A stretch of DNA of 7,097 bases from Candidatus Njordarchaeota archaeon (GTDB lineage Archaea > Asgardarchaeota > Njordarchaeia > Njordarchaeales > Njordarchaeaceae), in assembly GCA_029856615.1 (NCBI GenBank), contig JAHKLF010000077.1:1-7097 (forward strand). Direction: 5' to 3'. The notes below the pieces were generated by a model that was not told where the DNA came from, did no database searches, and saw only the letters and a list, made by a program, of their open reading frames with translations. Positions 1 to 6,221 of this stretch are shown here, piece after piece. Numbering within the stretch: the first letter of the stretch is position 1; each line of letters opens with the position of its first letter. The position numbers and the translations under genes are program-made.

Positions 1-2
1 TA

Positions 3-731
3 GTTATAATAATTAATGGAATCCAAGCAATAAGTCTTGAATTCTTATTATCGCTTCCAAAACCTCCTGGAGAGCCAGGAGGGGGAATAGCGAATGCTAT
101 TGAAGGTACATTAATATTAGCAGCATTGACGATGGGACTGAGTTTTCCAATTGGTTTTTTTGCAGGATTGTATTTAGGAGAATACGGTAAGGGACGCTAT
201 TCAGAATTTGTTAGAAGTTTGGTAGATATATTGTCGGGTACACCATCAATCGTTGCTGGAATATTTGGATATGCGGTTATCGTAATTTATTTTGGTTTTT
301 CGGCTTTTGCTGGAGCTGTAGCGTTGAGTATTCTTGCAATTCCGTACATTATAAGAACCACGGAGGAAGCCATTAAAGCTGTACCAAAGGATGTTAGAGA
401 AGCTGGATTAGCATTGGGGATTCCGAGATGGAAAGTCACAGTGTACATTACAATACCAATAGCATGGCCAAGAATAGTTGCTGGGGTATTATTAGCTCTA
501 GCTAGAGTAATTGGGGAAGCGGCACCTTTACTATTTACAGCATTTGGTAATCCAAATGTTGTCTCATCAATATTTGATCCGGTTGATGCTCTTCCACTAT
601 TAATATTTGATTATGCTTTATCACCCTATAAGGAATGGCACCAAAAGGCCTGGGGAGCGGCGTTTATCTTACTAATAATAGTTCTTCTAATTAATCTATC
701 GGTGAGATACTATCTTAAAAGCAGAACATAA
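3..731 (+). CDS. pstA: Phosphate ABC transporter permease PstA, 5' end outside the window
   Basis: This is one of the two membrane permeases of the high-affinity phosphate importer PstSCAB. The frame is open from the left edge, so the true start lies upstream. About 242 codons are visible against a usual family length near 280-300, so the N-terminal region, including the first membrane helix, is missing. Recognisable parts are the periplasmic-side stretch PPGEPGGGI followed by an AIEGTL helix start (about bases 60-120), several hydrophobic helices, and the EAA loop EAGLALGIPRWKV (bases 399-437), which contacts the ATPase. The conserved ARVIGEAAPLLFTA segment follows. The gene ends with TAA at 729-731. 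The next gene is not pstB, which normally follows pstA, so the ATPase gene must lie upstream or elsewhere. The family call is firm; the start is unknown. Confidence 0.95.
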   Translation, partial: VIIINGIQAISLEFLLSLPKPPGEPGGGIANAIEGTLILAALTMGLSFPIGFFAGLYLGEYGKGRYSEFVRSLVDILSGTPSIVAGIFGYAVIVIYFGFSAFAGAVALSILAIPYIIRTTEEAIKAVPKDVREAGLALGIPRWKVTVYITIPIAWPRIVAGVLLALARVIGEAAPLLFTAFGNPNVVSSIFDPVDALPLLIFDYALSPYKEWHQKAWGAAFILLIIVLLINLSVRYYLKSRT

Positions 732-750
732 ATCGCTAAATACGTGAATT

Positions 751-762
751 ACCTTTTTTTCA
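751..762 (+). terminator. T-tract terminator after pstA
   Basis: A run of seven T's (754-760) lies 22 bases after the pstA stop and has no stem-loop in front of it. Archaeal RNA polymerase commonly terminates at such U-tracts. It separates pstA from taw2, which would then need its own promoter. Confidence 0.45.
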
Positions 763-827
763 TTAGAAGTAATGCATGGTAGTTACATCATCTATCATTT
801 AAGCTTACTCAGAGGGTTTTATGAAAA

Positions 828-1691
828 ATGAAAAGAAAATTGAAAGATATTATAAAGAATGAACTGCGTAATAAAATCCCAGCTGACATTTTAGGTCTTC
901 TTCCATCATCTTATCAGATCATTGGGGATATAATGATAATTAAACTGAGAGAAGAACTAATTAAATACGAAAAGATAATTGGAGAGGCTATTCTAAAGAA
1001 GTTTCCTAACATTAGAACAGTGTGTAGGAAGATTAAGGGAATAAGCGGGGAAATGCGACTTCCGAGTGTAAAAGTGATTGCGGGGGATCTAAATACCGTG
1101 ACTATTCATAAGGAAAATAATTGTTTATACAAACTAGATGTTGCCAAAGTGATGTTTGCAAAGGGTAATAAAAAGGAAAGAGCGAGAATCCCTCGCCTTG
1201 TCAGAGAAGGGGAAACTATTGTTGATATGTTTGCGGGAATAGGATATTTTACCATTCCAATAGCTGTATTAGCTAATCCGAAAATAATTTATGCGATAGA
1301 TATAAACCCAGTAGCAATTGAATTTCTTAAGGAGAATATTAAGCTTAATAAAGTAGAAGGAAAAGTAATTCCAATTCTTGGAGACTGTAGGGAGATAACT
1401 TTAAAATTAGGCCCCATAGCAGATCGAGTAATAATGGGATATCTACCAAATACATGGCGCTTTTTACCGTATGCATTAAAAGTAATCAAGCCGACTGGAG
1501 GCATAATTCATTATCATGATATTTTTCCAAAAAATGAATTATACGATAAACCAATAGAGCTTCTAACTCGTATTGCTGATCAAGAAGGATTCGTATTAGA
1601 AAAAATTTTATATAGAGGAATAGTGAAGCAGTACGCGCCTCGAATTTACCATATAGTGATTGATGCCCTATTCAAAAAGAAGATAAATTAA
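828..1691 (+). CDS. taw2: tRNA(Phe) 4-demethylwyosine aminocarboxypropyltransferase Taw2 (archaeal Tyw2)
   Basis: A 287-residue enzyme of the Trm5/Tyw2 family. Taw2 moves the 3-amino-3-carboxypropyl group of S-adenosylmethionine onto 4-demethylwyosine (imG-14) at position 37 of tRNA-Phe, a step of wybutosine synthesis in the cytosol. An N-terminal domain (residues 1-100) precedes a Rossmann domain with SAM motif I VDMFAGIGYF (132-141), an acidic residue D158 after the next strand, and the N-x-KER element near 114-118. The motif after the fourth strand reads DRVIMGY (199-205). Trm5 methyltransferases have an N-(L/P)-P motif there, whereas the MGY form followed by GIIHYH matches the Taw2 proteins of Methanocaldococcus and Pyrococcus as I remember them. 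The QYAP-x5-V ending also fits. The ATG at 828 is preceded by GAGGG (812-816). An out-of-frame ATG at 821 is ignored. It converges with the next gene. Confidence 0.9.
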   Translation: MKRKLKDIIKNELRNKIPADILGLLPSSYQIIGDIMIIKLREELIKYEKIIGEAILKKFPNIRTVCRKIKGISGEMRLPSVKVIAGDLNTVTIHKENNCLYKLDVAKVMFAKGNKKERARIPRLVREGETIVDMFAGIGYFTIPIAVLANPKIIYAIDINPVAIEFLKENIKLNKVEGKVIPILGDCREITLKLGPIADRVIMGYLPNTWRFLPYALKVIKPTGGIIHYHDIFPKNELYDKPIELLTRIADQEGFVLEKILYRGIVKQYAPRIYHIVIDALFKKKIN

Positions 1692-1700
1692 AAGTAAAAA
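1673..1700 (-). terminator. T-rich terminator of the AIM24-family gene, lying inside the end of taw2
   Basis: Read on the minus strand, the bases just after the AIM24-family stop (1704) are T-rich, with T5 at 1696-1700, T4 at 1690-1693 and T5 at 1674-1678. This is a plausible archaeal U-tract terminator. It overlaps the last codons of the convergent taw2 gene. No comparable T-tract is obvious for taw2 on the plus strand. Confidence 0.4.
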
Positions 1701-1703
1701 GTT

Positions 1704-2381
1704 TTAACGCTTTGGAAGATACTTTGTTAACAATCTTGCAAATGGCGGCAATATACGGGTTTGAACAAACACACGACCAGGGCCCTTAGCTTCTATGACG
1801 ATTCCTTCTCCGCCTAAGAAAAATGTTTTCCATCCACCAAATTTTTTGATCGACCAATCTACGGATGCATCGATTGCTACAGCATGGAAGTTATCTACTA
1901 CGACTCTTTCTCCTGGGTCTAACTCTATCACGTCTAAACCACCATATGCAGAAACCCACACGCCTCCCGTTCCCTTTAATTTTAACCAGAATACTTCTCC
2001 TTCGGCTAATAGACCTTTAAAGCCTCTAAACTTCACACTAATATCTACATCTCCATGATGAGCTAAATAAGCCATATCTTGTACATGAATCTCAGAATTC
2101 TTCAGTTCGATATAGGTAATATCACCAGGTAAAGCTGGTGCTAACCAGATTTCACCGCCTCTAGACCCAGCGATGTAGGTATTCATAAACAAGCCCTCGC
2201 CACCCAAAGCTTTTCTTAGAAGCCCCTTCATTATTCCGCCGTGCATTTTTGTTTCTACTTTTATGTCACCTAAAGTCGCTACCATAGCTCCCGGTTCAGC
2301 TACAATTTTTTCCTGCGGGTTGAGTTTTACCTTAAGCAGGGAGTAAGAGGGGGAGAAATCAATTTTCCATTTCATGTGCAT
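1704..2381 (-). CDS. AIM24 / TIGR00266 family protein, function unknown
   Basis: A 225-residue (from this start) beta-rich soluble protein of the AIM24 (formerly DUF124, TIGR00266) family. The yeast member affects mitochondrial inner-membrane organisation; the role of prokaryotic members is not established. Family hallmarks are visible in order: the EPGAM element near residue 30, GGEGLFMN near 60, GGEIWLAP near 75, the IHVQDMAYLA segment near 100, a GGEG near 190, and the terminal GPGRVFVQTR. The repeated Gly-rich turns fit the internally repetitive fold of the family. I see no signal peptide, membrane helix or cysteine. The start is uncertain: TTG at 2384, ATG at 2381 or ATG at 2375. I chose 2381 because a TATA-like box is centred about 28 bases upstream and no Shine-Dalgarno site is visible, which suggests a leaderless transcript. 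It lies downstream of citrate synthase on the same strand but 171 bp away with its own promoter. Confidence 0.88.
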   Translation of the reverse strand: MHMKWKIDFSPSYSLLKVKLNPQEKIVAEPGAMVATLGDIKVETKMHGGIMKGLLRKALGGEGLFMNTYIAGSRGGEIWLAPALPGDITYIELKNSEIHVQDMAYLAHHGDVDISVKFRGFKGLLAEGEVFWLKLKGTGGVWVSAYGGLDVIELDPGERVVVDNFHAVAIDASVDWSIKKFGGWKTFFLGGEGIVIEAKGPGRVFVQTRILPPFARLLTKYLPKR

Positions 2382-2403
2382 CAACCATAGTGAAATATTA
2401 ATT

Positions 2404-2414
2404 GAAATATATTA
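2404..2414 (-). promoter_or_regulatory. TATA-like box for the AIM24-family gene
   Basis: On the minus strand the sequence reads TAATATATTTC, centred 28 bases before the ATG at 2381. Archaeal transcription normally starts about 25-30 bases after the box, so the transcript would begin at or next to the start codon. That agrees with the lack of a Shine-Dalgarno site. The surrounding DNA is AT-rich, so the match alone is weak. Confidence 0.4.
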
Positions 2415-2503
2415 CCTATTTATTTTTAAGAATTTTTGATAAGAAGCACTTTGCAAAATGGTCGTTGATACATAAATAGCTAAGCATATTATATTAGAAG
2501 TTT

Positions 2504-2516
2504 AAAACAAAAAATT
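2504..2516 (-). terminator. T-tract terminator after citrate synthase
   Basis: The minus strand reads AATTTTTTGTTTT here, about 40 bases beyond the citrate synthase stop codon. There is no stem-loop, as expected for archaea. The remaining part of the 171-bp gap (2382-2555) holds only the promoter of the next gene and no convincing small ORF or RNA. Confidence 0.45.
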
Positions 2517-2555
2517 AATGGTGCAGAAACACGTAAGAACATGACTAAGGAGAAT

Positions 2556-3713
2556 TTATCCTCTTGCATCGATGGGAACATATTTCTTACCAAGTTCACC
2601 AACATAGAGAGCTCTTGGTCTAATTATTCTGTTACTTGTCCAGTATTCTAATACGTGTGCTGTCCATCCTACGATTCTTGAAATTGCGAATACCGAGGTG
2701 AATAAGTCAGGAGGTATCCCTAGAGAATAATATACTATACCAGAGAAGAAATCAACGTTCGGAAATACTTTTTTTGTAGCACCTAGCTCTCTTATAACAA
2801 CCTCTTCTACTTTCTCAGCAATTTTATATAATTGCTCATAACCCTTCATTTCACTCAGTTGCTTTGCATATTCCTTAAGAATACGAGCTCGAGGATCGTA
2901 TGCTTTATATACCCTATGACCGAAACCCATTATTTTCTCCTTACGTGCTAACTTCTTTAACACGTATTCCTCGGCTTTATCTGGAGAGCCTATCTCCATA
3001 ATCATTTTAAGCGCTCTTTCATTCGCACCGCCATGCAATGGCCCTTTAAGCGCGCTTATTCCAGCAACTACTGCTGAGTAAATATCTGATAAGGTAGATC
3101 CCGTGACCAAGGCTGCGAAAGCTGAAGCATTCATTCCATGTTCTGCGTGAAGAATTAGTGCCACATCCATTATTCTCGCGGAGAACTCATCGGGCTTTTC
3201 ACCTTTTAACATATATAGAAAGTTTGCCGCGTGATTAAGATCCATAGAAGGTTCTATTGTTTCGAGGTTGTTTCTTATTCTATGCCAAGCAGCTACGATT
3301 GTAGGTGCCTTGGCCAGTATTCTCATGGCTTTTCTGATATTTGCCTCTCTCGACATATCCTCTAGTTCTGGATCTTCTAACGCTACAGCTGCAATACCTA
3401 GCTTTAAAACGTCCATTGGATGCGCATTTTTTGGAAGTGTTTTCATGTATTCAACAAGATCTTTGGAGATCCACCGATATGATTTTAAAAGATTTACAAA
3501 TTTTTCGAATTCAACCTTTTTGGGTAGTCGACCGTACCACATTAAGAATGCGATTTCCTCAAAAGTTGAATGTTTAGCAAGGTCCTCAATACTATATCCA
3601 TGATAATAAAGCTTACCGTTCGCTCCATCTATATAGCTTAGTAAAGTTTCCTTTACATAAACTTCGTCAAGGCCTTTTTTAACCTCGACTTTAGGAAGGT
3701 CGGTTACAGACAT
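2556..3713 (-). CDS. gltA: Citrate synthase
   Basis: Condenses oxaloacetate and acetyl-CoA to citrate, the entry step of the TCA cycle. The 385-residue length matches the compact archaeal citrate synthases. The catalytic residues are present: His227 in PLHGGANE, His266 in MGFGHRVY, and Asp321 in PNVDFFSG (equivalent to His274, His320 and Asp375 of the pig enzyme). His192 in EHGMNAS and the C-terminal RPRALYVGE element that binds substrate are also intact. Archaeal members may also accept propionyl-CoA, so some 2-methylcitrate synthase activity cannot be excluded. The ATG at 3713 has a GGTG Shine-Dalgarno core 7 bases upstream, with a TATA-like box behind it. It is transcribed divergently from the isocitrate dehydrogenase/hydro-lyase operon, which provides the next steps of the pathway, so co-regulation from the shared 183-bp region is likely. 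Confidence 0.96.
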   Translation of the reverse strand: MSVTDLPKVEVKKGLDEVYVKETLLSYIDGANGKLYYHGYSIEDLAKHSTFEEIAFLMWYGRLPKKVEFEKFVNLLKSYRWISKDLVEYMKTLPKNAHPMDVLKLGIAAVALEDPELEDMSREANIRKAMRILAKAPTIVAAWHRIRNNLETIEPSMDLNHAANFLYMLKGEKPDEFSARIMDVALILHAEHGMNASAFAALVTGSTLSDIYSAVVAGISALKGPLHGGANERALKMIMEIGSPDKAEEYVLKKLARKEKIMGFGHRVYKAYDPRARILKEYAKQLSEMKGYEQLYKIAEKVEEVVIRELGATKKVFPNVDFFSGIVYYSLGIPPDLFTSVFAISRIVGWTAHVLEYWTSNRIIRPRALYVGELGKKYVPIDARG

Positions 3714-3720
3714 TTTTTAA

Positions 3721-3757
3721 CACCGTTATATAAAGATACAAAAAATCTCAAAATATA
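3721..3757 (-). promoter_or_regulatory. Citrate synthase promoter and ribosome binding site
   Basis: On the minus strand a TATA-like GTATATTTT (box 3750-3757) is preceded by a purine-containing BRE-like stretch. It would place the transcript start near 3726-3731, leaving a leader of about 15 bases that contains CGGTG (3721-3725) as ribosome binding site. A second TATA-like sequence, CTTTATATAA (3726-3735), is too close to the ATG to serve the annotated start and would rather overlap the predicted transcription start. Confidence 0.45.
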
Positions 3758-3833
3758 CCTTAACAATTTCTAAAAATTTAAACTCGATTATACATACATA
3801 AATATCCAAATATGGTAAATATGAATAAGCGAG

Positions 3834-3891
3834 ATTATATTTTGTCGACGGATATATTGAGCTACATAAGTTATAAATACATAGTGGTGAT
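3834..3891 (+). promoter_or_regulatory. Promoter and ribosome binding site of the isocitrate dehydrogenase operon
   Basis: The ribosome binding site GGTGAT (3886-3891) lies just before the ATG at 3897. Two TATA-like boxes could serve it: GATATATTG (3851-3859), giving a start near 3880 and a short leader, or TTATATTTT (3835-3843), giving a leader of about 30 bases. A third, TTATAAATA (3871-3879), is too close to the ATG. I cannot choose between the first two from sequence alone. Confidence 0.45.
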
Positions 3892-3896
3892 ATTTA

Positions 3897-4952
3897 ATGC
3901 CTATTATCAAGGCTACGTTAATTCCTGGAGACGGGACAGGACCCGAAATAGTTGCCGTTGCGAAGAAAATTATTGAGACTGCAGCAGACTTATTTGGAGT
4001 TCCTGTGCAATGGGACATTAAAGAAGCTGGAATTCCTGCATATGAAAAGTATGGAGATCCATTACCGAAGGATACCTTAGAAAGTATAAAAGTTAATAAA
4101 ATTATCTTTAAAGGGCCGATTACAACACCAGTTGGTACTGGATATAGATCAGTTAATGTGGCTATTAGACAAAAATTCAAATTGTATGCAATTGTTAGAC
4201 CAGCCAAGGCTATTCCGAGGTTTTCTTCTAAGTTTCCAGATGTAGATATTGTAGTTATAAGAGAGGGGACTGAAGAATTCTACTCGGGTATTGAGCATAG
4301 AATTAATACCATAGACGAAGATAGAATAGCAGCAGAGAGTATAGGTGTTGTCACCAAAAGAGCTTGTGAGAAGGTATGTCGTTTTGCATTTGAATATGCT
4401 AAAAAATATGGAAGAAAAAAGATAACAGCGGTTCATAAGGCGAATATCCTCAAGGAGACACACGGTTTATTTAGGGATGTTTTTTATGAGATAGCTAAAG
4501 AATACCCAGAATTCGAAGTATGGGATGCAATGGTAGATAATATGGCCTATCAATTAGTCACAAAGCCTCATTTATATGATGTTCTTGTATGCCCCAATCT
4601 AGTTGGAGATATAATCTCTGATCTCGCAGCAGGATTAGTGGGAAGTTTAGGAGTCATACCGAGTGGGAACATTGGAGACGAGTACGCTATGTTTGAACCC
4701 ATTCATGGTAGTGCGCCTAAGTATGCGGGTCAAAATAAAGTGAATCCAACAGCTCAAATAATGGCAGGAGTGATGATGCTAAGACATCTAGGATTAATGG
4801 ATATGGCAGATTTAATCGAAAAAGCTACTTTTAAAGTGATTGAAGAAGGAAAATACGTGACGTATGACATAGCGAGGGTATATGGAGTAGAACCAGTTGG
4901 TACTAAGGAAATGGGAGATGCCATCATAAAGAAGATGAAAGAGATGGTATGA
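3897..4952 (+). CDS. icd: Isocitrate dehydrogenase, NADP-type, compact form
   Basis: Oxidatively decarboxylates isocitrate to 2-oxoglutarate in the cytosol. The protein is 351 residues. Substrate residues match E. coli ICDH: Ser85 and Asn87 in RSVNVAIR, Arg91, Arg101, Arg122 in REGTEEFYSG, Tyr129, Lys181, Asp214, Asp238 and Asp242. The Ser-x-Asn site is typical of isocitrate users and argues against isopropylmalate or homoisocitrate dehydrogenase. The cofactor region HGSAPKYAGQ gives Lys275-Tyr276, and VTYDIAR gives Tyr323 and Arg327. These align with Lys344, Tyr345, Tyr391 and Arg395, the NADP determinants of the E. coli enzyme. The chain lacks the N-terminal extension and some insert regions of the roughly 416-residue E. 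coli enzyme and is closer in length to NAD-dependent relatives. It is the first gene of a three-gene operon, 10 bases before the large hydro-lyase subunit. Cofactor choice is inferred, not shown. Confidence 0.92.
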   Translation: MPIIKATLIPGDGTGPEIVAVAKKIIETAADLFGVPVQWDIKEAGIPAYEKYGDPLPKDTLESIKVNKIIFKGPITTPVGTGYRSVNVAIRQKFKLYAIVRPAKAIPRFSSKFPDVDIVVIREGTEEFYSGIEHRINTIDEDRIAAESIGVVTKRACEKVCRFAFEYAKKYGRKKITAVHKANILKETHGLFRDVFYEIAKEYPEFEVWDAMVDNMAYQLVTKPHLYDVLVCPNLVGDIISDLAAGLVGSLGVIPSGNIGDEYAMFEPIHGSAPKYAGQNKVNPTAQIMAGVMMLRHLGLMDMADLIEKATFKVIEEGKYVTYDIARVYGVEPVGTKEMGDAIIKKMKEMV

Positions 4953-4962
4953 GTGATAATAT

Positions 4963-6210
4963 ATGAGCACGATAACCGAAAAGATATTCAGTAGGAAAAT
5001 AGGAAGAGACGTTAGTCCAGGAGAAATAGTAATAGCTCCGATAGATATTGTATATTTCCAAGATGGAACGGGACCATTAGGCATAAGAGTTTTCAAGAAA
5101 TTCGCTCAAGGCGTTTTTGATTCAAGTAGAGTGCATTTTTTCATTGACCATGCAGCTCCACCACCTAGAAAGGAATTAGCTAATGATCAAGCATTTATTA
5201 GGAGGTTCTGCAAGGAAACAAATGCAACGCTTCACGATATAAATGAGGGAATAAGCCATCAAAATATCATCGAGAGATATGCGGAACCTGGATATATAAT
5301 CGTTGGCGCTGATAGCCACACTTGCACATCAGGTGCTCTTTCAGCATTTGCCACTGGAGTGGGGTCCACCGATGCAGCGATAGCGATGGCTACCGGTACT
5401 CTATGGTTTAGGGTTCCCGAATCGTTTAGAATTGAGATTGGTGGGAAACTAGAGAGAGGAGTTTACTCTAAGGATGTCATATTATATGTAATTGGCAAAC
5501 TAAAGGCGGATGGAGCCACTTATAAGGCAGTTGAATTCCATGGAGATGTGATTAAAGAGTTAAGTATGGATGCTAGATTCACGATAACAAATATGGTCGT
5601 TGAAATGGGTGCTAAGGCTGGGCTAATTCCTGTTGATGACAAAACATTAAAATATCTACAAGAGATGAGGGGAAAGAAAAACTTCTTAATGCTTAATCCA
5701 GATAATGAGGCTGATTATGAAAAAGAATTTTTCTTTGATGGAGAAGATATCCCCCCCGGCGTAGCTGCACCCCATAATGTGGATAATTGGAAACCGATAG
5801 ACGATGTTGAGGGAACTCTAGTAAATCAAGTAGTAATAGGGACTTGTACAAATGGGAGAATAGAGGACTTACGAATTGTAGCGAGCATTTTGAAGGGGAG
5901 AAGAAGACACGATAATGTAAGACTGCTCATAGTCCCCGCTTCATCGAGAGTTTATAATCAAGCTATCCGTGAAGGATTAATAGATATTTTCATTAATGCT
6001 GGGGCTCAAATTTTGCCACCTGGCTGTGGTCCATGCGTAGGTATTCATGCAGGTATTCCTGCTGATGGTGAAGTTGTTATTTCAACACAAAATAGGAATT
6101 TTAAAGGTAGAATGGGTAATCCAAATGCCGAGATTTACCTGGCCTCTCCAGCCACCGCTGCAGCATCTGCAATTACCGGTAAAATAACAGATCCAAGAAA
6201 ATTCCTATGA
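4963..6210 (+). CDS. Large subunit of LeuC/HacA-family hydro-lyase, probable two-subunit aconitase
   Basis: Large (catalytic, [4Fe-4S]) subunit of the 3-isopropylmalate dehydratase / homoaconitase family, 415 residues, close to the usual 410-425. The cluster ligands are Cys295 in GTCTNGR and Cys355 and Cys358 in PGCGPCVG. Other family signatures are DGTGPL near 34-39, the DHAAPPP element at 62-68, GADSHTCTSGA at 115-125, and NRNFKGRMGNP near 378-387. Relatives isomerise 2- and 3-isopropylmalate (leucine), homocitrate (lysine or coenzyme B) or citrate. Sequence of this subunit does not decide which. Its place between isocitrate dehydrogenase and the small subunit, opposite citrate synthase, suggests citrate to isocitrate. 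The ATG at 4963 follows the isocitrate dehydrogenase stop by 10 bases and has GTGAT (4953-4957) as ribosome binding site. Automatic annotation would probably call it LeuC. Confidence 0.9.
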   Translation: MSTITEKIFSRKIGRDVSPGEIVIAPIDIVYFQDGTGPLGIRVFKKFAQGVFDSSRVHFFIDHAAPPPRKELANDQAFIRRFCKETNATLHDINEGISHQNIIERYAEPGYIIVGADSHTCTSGALSAFATGVGSTDAAIAMATGTLWFRVPESFRIEIGGKLERGVYSKDVILYVIGKLKADGATYKAVEFHGDVIKELSMDARFTITNMVVEMGAKAGLIPVDDKTLKYLQEMRGKKNFLMLNPDNEADYEKEFFFDGEDIPPGVAAPHNVDNWKPIDDVEGTLVNQVVIGTCTNGRIEDLRIVASILKGRRRHDNVRLLIVPASSRVYNQAIREGLIDIFINAGAQILPPGCGPCVGIHAGIPADGEVVISTQNRNFKGRMGNPNAEIYLASPATAAASAITGKITDPRKFL

Positions 6211-6216
6211 GGTGAG
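6208..6216 (+). promoter_or_regulatory. Ribosome binding site overlapping a stop codon, for the small hydro-lyase subunit
   Basis: TGAGGTGAG contains the stop codon of the large subunit (TGA, 6208-6210) and a near-perfect Shine-Dalgarno GAGGTGA ending 7 bases before the ATG at 6222. The arrangement favours translational coupling and balanced amounts of the two subunits. Confidence 0.7.
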
Positions 6217-6221
6217 ACAAG

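Noticed and set aside
821..862. A 13-codon ORF beginning at an ATG 7 bases before the taw2 start and overlapping it out of frame
   Set aside because: It could be an upstream regulatory ORF, but the GAGGG site fits the 828 start equally well, the peptide has no recognisable features, and such short ORFs are common by chance in AT-rich DNA.
1289..1504. Minus-strand ORF of 71 codons inside taw2
   Set aside because: It lies entirely antisense to a well-supported gene and has no family resemblance or ribosome binding site that I can recognise.
828..1691. Possibility that the tRNA enzyme is Trm5 (tRNA m1G37 methyltransferase)
   Set aside because: The position of the Trm5 N-(L/P)-P motif is occupied by MGY, and the downstream GIIHYH and QYAP segments match Taw2 proteins.
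2490..2543. Minus-strand 17-codon ORF in the gap after citrate synthase
   Set aside because: It overlaps the probable terminator, lacks a ribosome binding site and has no recognisable features.
3268..3603. Plus-strand ORFs of 111 and 78 codons inside citrate synthase
   Set aside because: They are shadows of the conserved citrate synthase frame, with no protein-like motif of their own.
3788..4463. Minus-strand ORFs overlapping the start of isocitrate dehydrogenase and the divergent promoter region
   Set aside because: Most of their length is antisense to conserved coding sequence, and the residue composition does not suggest a real protein.
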